64,000 bases of DNA from Lepeophtheirus salmonis (GCF_016086655.4 NC_052135.2:70343702-70407701); one strand, 5' to 3'; counted from the stretch's first letter, positions 47,501 to 60,360 are shown. Notes: generated from the sequence alone by a model not told the origin. A program made the numbers and translations.

Positions 47501-48036
47501 TAGTGTTGGGTTTCAGTCTGGAAATCCTAGACCGGTCTGAGACCGTTATATTTTTTGAGGACCAAACTAATTCGGTCCAACAAAAAAGCTCGGTCTGGAC
47601 CGGTCTGATACAAAAGTTTGGTCTACATCAGTCCAACGGAAAAATTTGGTTCCAAAAAAACGGGTCTAGACCGATTTTATAGAGATAAATTGTTTTTAAT
47701 ATGACATCATATGTATTTTCAAGTACAATGACGTCATACCAAATATACTCATTCCATCCCCTCTATCTTCCTTTGGTCCTAACTCTTGGAGAACGTAGAA
47801 GTCCACTTAATAATGAAATAAACGAATGTGTAAGGAAAAGGGTTCTTATTACTTATACGACTTATTACGTATTATTCAACTGATTTGCTTGAATAATCGA
47901 ATGAATAAATTTATACTTTATGTATAAAGTATTGTTTCTAGGAAATATCGTGTACTTTGAGATCGGTTTATAAAAAATCACTTATCAATAAAAAAAAAAA
48001 AAAAAAAAATCGCTACTGGATCCAGTTTGAACACTA
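47501..48036. mobile_element. GGTCC-rich hAT-like MITE with 8-bp duplication
   Basis: The left end is TAGTGTTGGG and the right end, on the minus strand, is TAGTGTTCAA. The flanking 8 bp are TTAAGTAT (47493-47500) and CTAAGTAT (48037-48044), 7 of 8 matching. The interior is dense in CGGTCTGGACCGGTC and related words, then A+T-rich. A reverse-oriented relative is at 27351-27880. There is no transposase. Confidence 0.75.
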
Positions 48037-48044
48037 CTAAGTAT

Positions 48045-49810
48045 GTAAATGAGGCGTAAATGCATATTACATATTTTTGCTTAGATACTTTCTGTTACAG
48101 TCACAGCAAAAATATTATTTAGTATTCTTCTTCATAGCAAATCAGAAATTATCTTTTTAAAGAGAAGATATTTGTGAATAAACAAATTTTTTACAGTTAT
48201 ATATATTACACATAAAAATTATATAGGGTACATGGCTATAAGTAGAGTTGTAAGCAATAGAACCTTACATGAGAACGATACTTGAACAATGAGTCCTGTT
48301 TTTTTAATTTTCTGAAGCAATTATTATTATTTTTTGGTTATTGAGGAGAAAATATGTAAATATATGGTGCATGTGCTCATAAATGGACGAGATTTGTGTT
48401 TAAAACGTCATGAGAGTTAAACCACTCTCCTTTCAACAATTCTTATAATTGTCAGTGTTACAGCGTTCATTTTCATAGCGGCGGGTCGTACTTTATACAA
48501 CTCTCCATACACAAGTCTCGAGTCTTTGAGATCAAGTAGAGTCTTGAGTCAATTCCCTTCGAGCCGAAAGTCGAAGTTTAATTATGCTTAAGAGGAACTT
48601 GAGTATGAAAGTCCTTTGCTCTGGTTAGGTCATAATCAGGCTTACAATTCGTGTCTAAAATGAGTAGGAAGTCTCAGTGTACAGTAGAACCCCAGAACTT
48701 GACGAATGTTTTCATTAATTAATAAAAACATTTACTACTACACTTTATATACAACATACAAAAATCGAGCTAAATATTTTTGGTGGAATAAAGGGCAAAT
48801 TTTAACTATGCCTTTTTGCTACATATATGACATTCCAATTATTGGTATCGTTTGTCGTTGAGTATTTACTTCCTTTTTTGGTGAAGTATCGGGCAAAGAG
48901 TTCAAGTAGTATTATGAAATGATACTCCACAATCCACAAGCAACGATAGAGACCATAGGGGGAAGGGTCCATATGACAATAAGGCTTAGGTCTACTTTGC
49001 TCATTACTCCACTAATGCTGTTTTTGCCCGTTTGTTTGTTATCATGTCTGATTGTCTTCCAACAAATGGCCGATGGGAACCTATTCAGAGTCGACACTTG
49101 AAAGAAGGGTTGAACACATTACATTTTACTCACTGACCTTTGCTCAGCCCGGTGTCACCTTTTTCCGTGGAGGGGCATGGCATAACGCTCCCAATTATAA
49201 TATGTATATCAATAACAGTGAATTGAGTCAACTATTCTGGGAGACCCGTGATTTAATAAGTTAATATTAATATGTGGTTTCATTAATTCAGTATATTCAG
49301 GGTCATAATTCTCTTGTTGGCTCTAAGTTTTAATACAAATATTTTGACTTTTTATTCACTTTTATACTATCATATGAAATTAGGTGGGCCAGCTAGTTAA
49401 TATTGTACAACTATGAAACTGTTATAATACAAAATGATGTTATAAAAAATCATAGATTTATAGAGTTATTCTTAAATAAATTACAACGCTTCTTTACTTT
49501 TTATTTTTTTAAATACAGGCCTCAGTTTGTTTAGTTGCGATTTAGGTCTGATCTTCTGTCTTTTGTACTCTTTGCTTTAATATGTTCGCATGTTCCTTGC
49601 ACTAATGTTTTGTATGTTGAAGGTTCTCCTCTTTATAGTAGTGATTCATTTTATCTCATTATTCAAATAATATAATAGGCAGCTGATGTTAACAAGGTTC
49701 TTAATTCAGTCATACAATAAATCTTGCTCCAGCTTTTTCCTCGCGCTCTCCAAAAATCTAATCAATTGTCCCAGCTAATGAGGAAAATCCTATGTAGAAA
49801 GGTCATGTTA
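48045..49810. other. Intergenic; ACTCGAG words at 48500-48600
   Basis: CAAGTCTCGAGTCTTTGAG and AGAGTCTTGAGTC near 48510-48560 belong to the repeat vocabulary at 15780. The block 48915-49250 is less A+T-biased and might be old transposon coding, but I could not assign it on either strand. Confidence 0.35.
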
Positions 49811-49814
49811 AAAA

Positions 49815-50205
49815 AACCCCGAAAGTCAACATGGTAATCCTGACAATTTGAAGAATAATGTTCATGATGTTTCATTAGATCAGCTACAATTATTATTACA
49901 AGGAAGGAAGGAGTGAAGGATATAAACAAGGACGCTTGCTAGAATTACTCAATGTCGAGCCCCAATTCTACTCTGAGTTCAAAAAGCACTTACAATTATA
50001 ACTCCGCCTCAAATCCTTAGGGTTACACTCTGTCTTTTATGAACACACACGAATGTTTAATCAGATTTGGAATATAATTGAGTCTATTTATGAAAGGATA
50101 TTCACTACTCAGGAATTAAATAATAATGACAACTGCTAAGGAAAAGAAAATTCATTGGTCATACTATCAATTGCAAAAAAAAAAAAAACAGCCCAGCTAA
50201 AAAAT
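49815..50205 (+). repeat. Dispersed '400-bp' family, long copy B
   Basis: Collinear with 21510-21905 from TCAACATGG to GCCCAGCT. The flanking sequences of the two copies are unrelated, which places the family's ends close to these limits. Confidence 0.75.
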
Positions 50206-51280
50206 GTGCCATGGACAATAAACGTCTGTAAAATATCACAGGTGCCTTTATCCAAAGATGAGAACTGGACGCCTTTCTGCACTAGAACATACCATAGAGG
50301 TAACAAGGTAGGTTAAAGACTGATAAATTGCCATGAATGGTTAATTTTGGTATACCTAGATAATACAAGTAACTAGTAAGTATAATATTATAAGTATATT
50401 TAAGATATCCAAGAATTATAGCTATAGTTTAGAACCCTTATTTGATTTAAGATACTGTCTGCCTTACTAAGCCACGCAGCCATGTAATGATCCTTGTCAT
50501 CTCTAAAAATTTTTAAATCTATGGAGTATGCTTTTGAGGGAAAAAAGTCGTCACAAATTTGGGATCGTCTTACAGCTAAATTTTGAAATAATAGTGATAG
50601 CAGACAATTCAAGTTCGAATGATCATGCAAGCGAAAATTGATTTATTTTCGGGTTTCACTTTTCTCCTTTTTTAAGTAGAACATATTATTTGGGAACAGA
50701 AAGTTAACGCTTGTAGACTTTGGGTCTATCTACTTAAAATAGACAAAATTCAGGATTCATCACACTTAATAAATCTATGTATATTGTTAAGTTTGTATGC
50801 TTTCCACTTTTTCATTGCTTGTCCATGACTAGAAAAATATTGTGTTACAATAAGGAAGACTTCAAGTCAGTTATCATATTATTGTACATAGAAATTATAC
50901 AATTTCATATGTACTTAAATAACTGAGATTGATCTAAAAATTGACCAGTTCAATATTGTCATTATTAGCTTCAAATAAAATTATTAAAAATACATTTGTT
51001 ATATCTGAATTAACGATTATTTATTTCCAAGACCTACATTTCAAGAATGAAACAAGTCATATAAATGTAAGATCTGCCAATGCAAATCCAAGCTATAAAC
51101 ATTTTTTTTAAAAGTCTGGATTAAGTATTTTTGTAATATGCTCCATTTTTATCAATAAAATATAATGATTAATTCTTAAAAGTCTTGCAAAACATTTCTT
51201 ATTAAATTCTTAGAAACTGTTAGATTATATTTCAAAGGTCATACTGGAGGCAAATAAAGTATCCTGGATCAAATGAAATC
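50206..51280. other. Intergenic, nothing recognised
   Basis: A+T-rich DNA. A minus-strand frame at 50400-50630 has no recognisable domain. Confidence 0.35.
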
Positions 51281-51370
51281 TCCTAATATAGCTCAGTAGG
51301 TAACACGCTCGGCAGAAATTATTCTTTTGAATTCAATGTGTGTATGTAGATTCAATTCACGGTCACTCCT
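51281..51370 (+). ncRNA. tRNA-like sequence (tRNA pseudogene or SINE head)
   Basis: An A-box-like TAGCTCAGTAGG (51289-51300) is followed about 49 bp later by a B-box-like GATTCAATTCA (51349-51359), the internal RNA polymerase III promoter layout. The acceptor stem does not pair and no clean anticodon arm can be drawn, so it is not a working tRNA. Confidence 0.4.
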
Positions 51371-51779
51371 AAAGTGCTTGGACTTCAAAAAACATTCCTA
51401 GGTTAGATAGAGTAGTTGTAAAACTATCATATTTACTTAATCAGTGCAACTCCATCTCTGTAATTTAAGAAATAATCTTCTGGCTATAGCTAACTAGAGC
51501 TTAGATACATCAAACTTTTTCATAAATTTTATTATATAAAGTCTTCAATTGACCAAAGTACTCGTAGGTCTAGAAAATATTAGGACGTTCTCCTTCTTCT
51601 TATCTTTTCAAGATTGATTTTGTGTTGATTGTTAACGAAGCGGAAAATATATCCATAATTGGTCATCAACTGCATACTATCTCTGACAAAATGTGGGAGA
51701 AAGCTCCTTTATGTATTTCAACTCTACAAATTTCTGTATCCATACTTCTTTATACACATATCGTCATGAGACTTATGTA

Positions 51780-52495
51780 CCGGTAGTTGTGTAAATACGC
51801 AGACTAATTTTTAAACCGCTTATATCTCGAGGTTCCGTGACCGGAAATAAAAAATTCCAGCGCAAGTAACTCGGTAAATCTTTTGCCTTTGTTTTTGTTT
51901 TTCTTACTCGCATCAAACAAAGTCGTTTACGATGAATGACGAGGCCAAACGTCATATGGTTGCCACTCTCCTCCGCGTCGGTAGGTCTGTCAAGGAGATA
52001 ATCAAGGACACTGGACTATCCAGGACTACTGTGTTTAAGGTCCAGAAGCTTGTCAAGGAGGGAAAAGATCTGAAGGAGGGTGTTCGGACCGGCAGACCAC
52101 GGAAAATCAATGTGGATGAGGTGAAGGAGGCCTTCACAAAAACATTTGGCCACCTCAATCACCTGATTTGAATCCCCTTGACTACAGTGTGTGGTGGCAA
52201 ATTGAGAAGAAGGCCTGTGCTACCCGCCACCCGAATTTGGATTCATTGAAGGCCAGCGTCAATGAGCAATGGGCAGCCATGGAAGACCATTAAATCATCA
52301 ATGTGTGCAAGGCCTTCTGCGGGCGCTTGGAGGGTGTCATAGCAGCTGATGGCGGTTATATTCAGTAATTATATTAAATTTTATACCAGAATAAATTCTC
52401 TATTATATAATTCTCAAAAAAAAATACGTCATACGAATTTTATTACACATTTAATTATTTGCCACAAATAGTCCACGTATTTATGCAACTACGGG
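51780..52495 (+). mobile_element. Internally deleted Tc1/mariner element with terminal repeats
   Basis: 716 bp between inverted ends CCGGTAGTTGTGTAAATACG (51780) and, on the minus strand, CCCGTAGTTGCATAAATACG (52495), with 22 of 27 terminal positions matching. TA lies on both sides. The transposase N-terminus (51932-52135) is joined at about 52138-52145 directly to the C-terminus starting WPPQSPDLNPLDYSVW. The first two catalytic Asp blocks are therefore gone. The junction shifts frame, and a TAA in the AMEDH block (near 52292) breaks the C-terminal part, which otherwise runs to GGYIQ and a stop at 52368. Confidence 0.92.
51932..52171 (+). CDS. Open DNA-binding fragment of the deleted mariner copy
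   Basis: 79 codons from ATG 51932. A helix-turn-helix (RVGRSVKEIIKDTGLSRTTV) is followed by a basic linker with RTGRPRKI and the start of the second DNA-binding part (DEVKEAF). After the deletion junction it reads ten out-of-frame residues and stops. The retained part is the repeat-binding domain of the family. Without the DDD catalytic core it cannot cut DNA. Whether it is transcribed is unknown. Confidence 0.5.
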   Translation: MNDEAKRHMVATLLRVGRSVKEIIKDTGLSRTTVFKVQKLVKEGKDLKEGVRTGRPRKINVDEVKEAFTKTFGHLNHLI

Positions 52496-52497
52496 TA

Positions 52498-53690
52498 TAT
52501 AAAAAATATTTCGGTAATTCATAAAAATATTACTAGTTTCTATTCTCAGAGATTTGTTACTTGATTATGTTATCATCATAAATCATACGTACACTTGACT
52601 TACCTTTCGTAGTGCGACTCGGATTTGAAAAAAATAACCTGTGAACAGTTATGATATAGGTACCTATATAAAATCAATTTAGAAATACACAGCGGTGGAA
52701 TAATGATTCTATGTATATTGGTCCTAGTTGAGTACAAGTTATTGGTATCGAGTCTCAAGTATTTGTTTACAAGTCCAATCTATTAAATATCTTTATCAAA
52801 TCCTCAGATTTCTTCTGAGCGCTCATTTCAAAGTCTTAAGGATTCATTTGTTGATTTGAGTCTTGAGGCTTTTCTTTAATTCAGTATAACTTATTAATTA
52901 TAATAAATAATGTGTTATGTCCCCAACCGAACAAAATTTCAATAGTTAACTTGCATATAAAATATTATTAGTTTTTTTTTACCTATCTTGAATCGAAATG
53001 TATTTCTCCAAAAATACGGCGAATAGAAATCTACTGAAAAGGTTGAAATGAATGTAAAAAATCTTGTTGAAAAATAGTTTCAAATCCAATCAAGACTGGA
53101 TTCTTTGATTTTAATCTGAAATCAAGTCTTAAGTATTCAAAATGTGAGCTTAATCCAAAGACAAGCCTGAATTTAAGTTCCATCTCTTTTTATATCAGCT
53201 ACACTAGCCTTCAGCAGAGCTGAGATGAGTCATTCAACCATTGGAAAAATGATTCGTGTCACAATTCGACCACGAGTAATTTTTTCATAAACTGAGAATC
53301 ATCACTATTTGAACTCGGACTCGAAACCATTTGAACTTAGAAATGCAGTCATTTGCCCTTTGTCCTCAGAGTTATTTTGAATAACTCTCATTTAAGCATA
53401 GTATTTTGTAAAAAGTGCATTTTGAGACCAGTATTTTTCACCTACCTATGTACAAAATCCAATTTAGTTCGTCCTAATACATAATTTGGGATTAATTGAT
53501 GATATATTGTGTGTTTATTTTTAACTAAGAAAAATTAGAAATCAAAGATTCATATATTTGTGGGTATATAATATTTTATATTCTCGGATTTGTGGATCCA
53601 TCCTTAACATCAGGATAGAAACTAGACACGAAACCTCCTTAATAGAGTTTTGCAAATAAATAATAAATAATTCTGCCAATAAATAATAAT
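52498..53690. other. Intergenic with ACTCGAG/ACTTGAG-word repeats
   Basis: Diverged GAGTCTCAAGTATT, GAGTCTTGAGG, GAACTCGGACTCGAAACC and similar words from 52730 to 53340 belong to the vocabulary at 15780. No gene was seen. Confidence 0.4.
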
Positions 53691-53852
53691 TGTAAAAGAG
53701 GAGATAATTTTTGAATTTTTTGGAAAAAATTTGAAAAATTAAATTTTTTGGAAAAACAATTTCAAATATTAATTTTTTTTGTAACAATCAAAAATTCCAG
53801 TTGTTTTGGGTGGGGCTACATTCCCTCCAGCCCACCCCCTGCAGACGCCCCT
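53691..53852 (-). mobile_element. Right end of an A/T-array element with CAGGGGCGTC terminus
   Basis: Short A/T-only units run into GGGTGGGGCTACATTCCCTC and end GCAGACGCCCCTG at 53852. Read on the minus strand the terminus is CAGGGGCGTCTGCAGGGGGT, almost identical to the left terminus at 54022. The far end of this element is not found. Confidence 0.55.
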
Positions 53853-54021
53853 GAATAGCCACTATTTTTCTTCACATGTGTAAAATGTACATATGTAGGT
53901 TTTTATGATGATACATTGAATATACTAAAAAAATCCGATCTCACATTCTCCATCTTCTTACATCTTACTAAACATTCCATGATCCCTTATTTTCTATGTA
54001 CCTTTTTGTATCATACTTTCA

Positions 54022-54860
54022 GGGGCGTCCGCAGGGGGTAGCCTGGAGGGGCTGTAGCACTCACGTCCATATATTAAGGAATTTTTGAATTTTTTTTACA
54101 AAAAATGTAATTTTTTGTGAATAGCTGTAGATTTTTCAATTAAAAAAAAAAAAAAATGCAATATAATAAAGTTTTTCAAAAACAAAAATAATATTTCAAA
54201 TTTAATATAACTAAAATTTTTTCCCAAAAAAGTTTCATATTACAAATTTAATATAACTGTGGATTTTTAAATTTGTTTTGTAAAAAAATTGATATTTGAA
54301 ATTGAATAAAACGAAAAAATTTCAATTTCTTCCAAAAAATTTAATTTTTTTTTGAATAGTTGAGGATTTTTGAATTTTTTTTTGAAAAAGTTTAATATTT
54401 TAAATTTAATATAACTAAAGTTTTTCAAAAAAAAAAAAAAAATAATGCAAAATTAATAAAACTAAAGTTTTTCCAAAAAAATTTTAAAATTTCAAATTTT
54501 ATATAACAAAAGTTTTTTCAAAAAAATATTTTTTTGTGAATAACTACATATTTTTGTACATATTGAATTTATCCCAAAAAGATTTAATTTATTGTGAATA
54601 GCTGTGGATTTTGATTTTTTTTTTTTTGAAAAAAAAATGATATTTGAAATTGAATAAAACTAAAATTTTTCATTTTTCATTTTTTTTTCCAAAAAATTTA
54701 ATATTGAAATTTAATTTTTGAAATCTTTTTCCAAAAAATTTTATTTTTTGTAAATAGCTATGGATTTTCGAAATTTCTTTCAAAAATATTTAGTTTATGG
54801 ATATTTAAAGAAAAAATTCATAAACCAAGCGGGATGCTTCGTTTATGGAACCCCCTTCCC
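54022..54860 (+). mobile_element. A/T-only array (copy 5) with CAGGGGCGTC left terminus
   Basis: Starts CAGGGGCGTCCGCAGGGGGT, then GGAGGGGCTGTAGC, then ~750 bp of degenerate units with TTTGTGAATAGCTGTGGAT and AAAATTTAATATT. It fades out near a CCCCCTTCCCCCCCC tract. No right terminus or duplication was seen. With 53691-53852 it forms a head-to-head pair 169 bp apart. Confidence 0.6.
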
Positions 54861-57800
54861 CCCCCTATTAAAATATATAAATACATCATACGAAATACCT
54901 ATATGATAGCAATTCGGTTAATAATTTGTACTCAGTAATGGTGCAAAACCTCCGTCTAGAATCAAATTATTGAGGTATGGTTCTCAATTTTCTTCCAAAG
55001 TTATGATCGATTATGCATTTTTAGACTTGTGTTACCTTCACCCCTCAAAATTATATGGCCTCTTTCTGTGACCATACATAACCGTCGTACCAAGTTTGAT
55101 CCAAATGCAATCGTAACTTTGACTGTAATCCTCCTGACTAAGAAACAAAAAAATTGGAGCAAAATCATAAATTCGTTGCGGAGGTAATAAGTAAAAATAT
55201 ATACAAGTTAAAGACATTATTTTGAGTGTATTGCCTTAAGAAACCTAATATGTTAACTATTTCTTTGAATTATTTTAAGTATTTACAAAATAAATTTAGA
55301 ACAGACTATTCAACAAATGTTCATATACGTATATACATATTTGTTCCTGATCAAAAAATCACAATTCTAAAAGTGTCAAAAAGCATCAAGGTGGTCATTC
55401 TAAATATATAACTATTATTGAGTAAAAAGTTAGAATAATTATGAATTATATTTAATTACAAACGTCATTTGTTCTATGTTTCAATGTGTTTTTGTATTTA
55501 TATCAAGATGACGCTTTACCTCAAGGGTTTGTATTTATATTTTTAATTTAATATATAAATCATATTTGCCTGTGCAAATTCATTAAAAGAAACTTACTTC
55601 ACTCTATGCAAAATATTGTTAGCAAGCAACAAAATAAAATATATATTCAGATGTCGTGGATAAAGGAAGTTAAGTGGCATTGGTTTTGCAATAAATTTGT
55701 TATTATTATTTTCTTTTTGCAAATGTGGTAGGTTGTTAATTTTTTTATGTAAGTATAAACTGCTTTGATTGACCAGAATGAGGTCACTCAAATAGGCGTG
55801 GACTCTCTTAGAATTGTTTTAACTCCATTTTTTAATTCATGTTCAGTATTACTTTTGAAACGAATGGAATAAAAAAAAAAATATATTTATTGTTCTAATA
55901 ACTTCCCTCTTCTTGAAGGGATTGCTCAAAAGGGCCTAACGATCCAGGCTTCAAAGTATAAAAGGCAAGAATTGATTCCATGGTCAATTGTTACCACAAA
56001 AATATAGATGAAGTTACCAGGTTTGATCCATAACGGAATGGGTGGGTTCAAATGATGTTATTTTTGTGATTTGAGGTTTGTTCTAAGAAATTAAGTCCAG
56101 TCCAGTGCCATTTGTTGTTCCTTACAGAAGGTAAAATCGATCTCTCAAGACGTGAATGAGGGTACACTAAAATATATAACAATTTGAAGTGTGAAATTCT
56201 TATAAATGTTTAAAAACTTTATCTAAAGTCCTTATAAAATAAATTATCATTTTATTCCCAAACATTTAATTTTTGAATCTTTTTTTTTTACTCTTTACTC
56301 ATTATTTTTATGTGATAGTAAATATTATAAATTACTTTAGTTTATAATTTTTTGGTATTCAGTTGATAATGTGACTGGGTAATCAGTAGTATAAACCGAT
56401 CAAAACGATGGTTTACATCGCATTCAACATGAAGAATTTACATGAAATATACATCTTCTCCAAATAGTTATAAATTATCATTTGTGGAAATATTATTTTG
56501 GATTTTTTTTGTTGAAGATAAAATGTTTTTGAATATAGATCTGTTGTTTTTAATTTACGAGGATATTGTATTAGAAAATGAAGCACTACAGTTTCACAGT
56601 GGAATGAAAAAACACTTTCTATATCGGAAGAAAGACTTCATACTCTAGATACAGGGACTGGTGGGTTGGACTATGAAAGGCCAGAATACGGTGAAAGGAC
56701 TTGAATTGGGCTAAAAGAATAAGAAAATATTTCAAGAACAACACGGGCTAATACTTTGAGGAAAGAATTGCCAGTTGCTTTCTTCTGCTTTACCTAAAAA
56801 TTAGGCTTACTGGAGAGGGCTATTATCTTCTTAGAATTCCATTCAGTTCTTCCACTGCTGGGTGAAAATGAGCCTGTAAATTTTATAGACCTCTTGAAAA
56901 GTAGAAATGAGTTAATAAAGCATTCGGGAATTGTCTCTATAGGGGTAAATAAATTCATTTCTATTTCTTTCTTCTTTAAATTTTGTCACGGCCAAACATA
57001 TATTTTCCATGCGACATATAAAACAAAACAAAAATATGGGCCAACACGTCCCGTTTTAGATTGCGTTGGAGGCCCTCAATGTGCAATATGTTCGATAAGA
57101 GCTCAGAAAAATGAAAATATCCAATCCCCCAAATTCTTTTTGTTTCTAAACAACTCTGAAAGTTGAATAGAAAGGACACGGGGATCGATAAAGTAGGATG
57201 GAGATCAGTCATGAGATATCCTTTTACTGATACAAGTTAGAGAGAGAGATGGCTACGATATTGTCTTGCTACAACAACAGTATTTTCTAACAAGTCAAAA
57301 AAAGATGAAACAGAGAGGTTAAAACAGATTTTAATGAAGGGTACTTATGAATAAACCATAAACCAATGAGGGAAGACATGCAACAAAAATATCACGTTTA
57401 ACTATGCGGCTAGATATTTAGAAGTTTGTAATTGTAAAGCGGGGTAAATTCATCAATTATCAAATATATTATGAGGCTAAACAATTAAGAGAAAGTAAAA
57501 AAAAGAAGCTTAAATTAATGAAGCAAATAAATGAATTAAGTGTTATTGTCATACTAATATGCTTTACAATTGTCAAGGCGCTTAATCTATCATTTAGTGT
57601 CAATGAATAATGCAATAATTGTTTTTATATATAGTTTTGTAACATGTTAAGCATTTCGCGTAATCAGAAATTTATTTAATATTGAAGTGGAAAGCCTAAA
57701 TGAAATTCAAATATGGTGACAAGTAATTTATTAATTCAGAAAATGACTCTCCACCGAGTTTAATCTTCTATTTTTTTCCAAGAAGAGAATAAAACTCACA

Positions 57801-60360
57801 AATAATAAAGGAATCAGAAGAGAGGCATGAAGTGTTTAGAATATCAGCATAAAAGATTTATATTCAAAGACATGAGTTGTTATGTACGAAATGACATTAG
57901 AGAACTAAAATCAATGAAAGAGTTTTCTTATGATAGGAGACAAAATGGAGTATATCTTGAAAGGAACAGGCTTCAAGAGTTTTAATGAAGGAACTATGGA
58001 TGAGGGGGAAATAAGACTTTTAGTTCAAATTCGATAAATTATTCAAGTATTCTTTCTCTGTATCAAAATCTAACGTTCTTATAGAAGATATATAGCGATT
58101 GGATGTGTATTTGAGTCAATGGAGGATGAAGTAACAGATTTGGATGTTCAAGGGCATCTACAAACTGAATGATACTTATATTAAAGGAGATATGATCCAC
58201 GGACTGAGGCACGATAAACTCTTCTAAAGAGATTATATCCCTAAACATCAAGGAGATCCAACTATTATAAACTTATATGAATTTAACGAAACTGTGTATG
58301 CATCCAGATCCATATATTTGGATGCTCCGGCAAAAAGATGTATTCAAATAATTCTTGTTGTTTTATAAGTAATCGATTTGATGTATATATCAATATTTGG
58401 ACAAAAGATTACGAACCAACTATTTTCAGAAAAAAAGTGCTTAATCATTTTATTTTTTCCTCCTTCACCTGAAGAAGAAAGAGAACGCTTATTATTCTTT
58501 CTTGGTCAGATGATGTTATTGATTCATGTAAAAACTATTATTACCTTCATTATGATACTAATGTTAATTATGTTTAATCTTACCCTTTTGTGCAGAAGTC
58601 CATTAAGAAATATTAAAGATATTCCGGTCTTTTCATTTAATTAAATTTTATTAATATTAGCCTCGTTTAACTCCTGAAACTATATTATATACTGTATTGA
58701 AAGATCCTATATAAAAACTTCTATATATAAAAGTAATTTACTTTGAGTTTCAGAAAAGTTATTTTGGTTGATTTCTTCTGTTTATTTATTTTTTAAAGCA
58801 TATAAAAAATTGATTCACTTAAATAAATTTGATGACAATTTTACATTTAGATAGTCCAAAAAAACTATTTAGCATATTGATTTAAAAAATGTAAGGTGTC
58901 TGAGATACATAGCTTTTCCAAGTTTGAGTCAAGTCCGAGTTCTTTTATTAAATTTAGCAATGCCCTTAGTTAAGCCAATTAAATTAAATATTTATTAGGT
59001 TTTTTCCTTTCTCGTTCGTAAATAAAAAGTTTAACAATTTATTTATATATTTTTGAAGAATGAATAAATTGTTGGCCAGTATTATCCATATTTTATAATT
59101 TCTCATTTTAACTAATTGTGTGCAAGTTGGCTTTTTAGAGACCATAGGTCCTGCTTTTTTGAACTCCATAACCGTGAAATAAAAACTTAAGTAGTAAGTG
59201 ATGATAGAGCTAATTATTGGTGGTGGAGCTGGGGGATGGATAATTGTGCACAACCCGACCCCTGTGTTAAATATCAACAATTAAATGTTATATTTCATTT
59301 CTAGTTAGATAGTAAGCTAAGTGTTTATTTTCTTCATATCATAGCTGCTTGTTGTAAAATGAAAGGACCGGACAGCTCCTCTCAAACATTCTCAAATTAT
59401 CAAGTTTTTTCAAAACATATCAGCAGGTCATACATACTATTTGAATCTAGATCTATATTACACCATGCAACAGCTTTTTTGTTCAACGGTTAAAACCCAC
59501 ATTTATTATTGTTTTTTAAGACATAAAACACGATAAATACCATTAAAACATTCAATCGCAGTAGATTTGGCTTCTAAAGTCTTTTTTTTTTTAATTATTA
59601 GCTTCCAAATTAGACACTTCATTATACCGGATTTTGGTACGGTTAGACACATTTTAAAGGAACTGTATTCAAAATAACTTAATTATAATTTATCGATCAA
59701 ATGAGGAAATGCTTTTTATAAATTAGGATCACCTTTCAATTTTTTATCCAACTAGTTATTTCCTTTCTAAATGTGGCTATGAATATTGGAATTATACTAT
59801 AAAAAACTAATTTACAAAAAATAATTCAAATTGCCAAACCTTTTGTAATTGAAAATTTTAAAGATCTTATTCCTGTTCAATGGCTTAAATATAAATCGTG
59901 AATGTGGGTTTTAGCCAGCAGACATTCAAGACCTGAATTTTGTTGCATGGTGCTATTAGAGCAAAGTTTATTGACTACGAGCAATGCGGGGTCCCATGTT
60001 ATGAAATAATTAAATGATGGATTTCAGATGGAAAACTCCAAGAAATGTCGGGAATACGAGATCCCAGGTGATAAAGTCTAATATATTTGTATAGTAATTT
60101 ATGAAGATATTTGAGGATTTGGGAATTAGAAAAGGGATTAATTGTGATCATGCCTTACTTAGTAGGTACATATTTATGTCATGAAAATCTTCCCTCGAGA
60201 TAGGATCAGAATCGTAGAGCAAATTATACTTTTTCCCCTAAAGACTACTATTTGTATTTGCTAAATGGCTGAAAAAGGTATAATATACGTACATACATAA
60301 ATTGTTAGCAACGTCAAATATAAGATTGAATCTCTTTAAATTCGTTTACACAACTGTTAT
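54861..60360. other. Intergenic, sparse
   Basis: No recognised gene over 5.5 kb. Contents are a dispersed-repeat relative at 56100-56175, a GA microsatellite at 57238-57251, and a less biased stretch at 56400-57420 with interrupted frames on both strands that I cannot assign. Confidence 0.35.

Noticed and set aside
48915..49250. Less A+T-biased block with overlapping frames on both strands
   Set aside because: I tried all minus-strand frames and the listed plus-strand frames. None gave a recognisable transposase or cellular domain, so no gene is claimed.
56894..57166. 90-residue frame with CVGGPQCAIC (possible Cys motif)
   Set aside because: Only one Cys cluster, no partner Cys/His pair at metal-finger spacing, and stops on both sides without splice signals.
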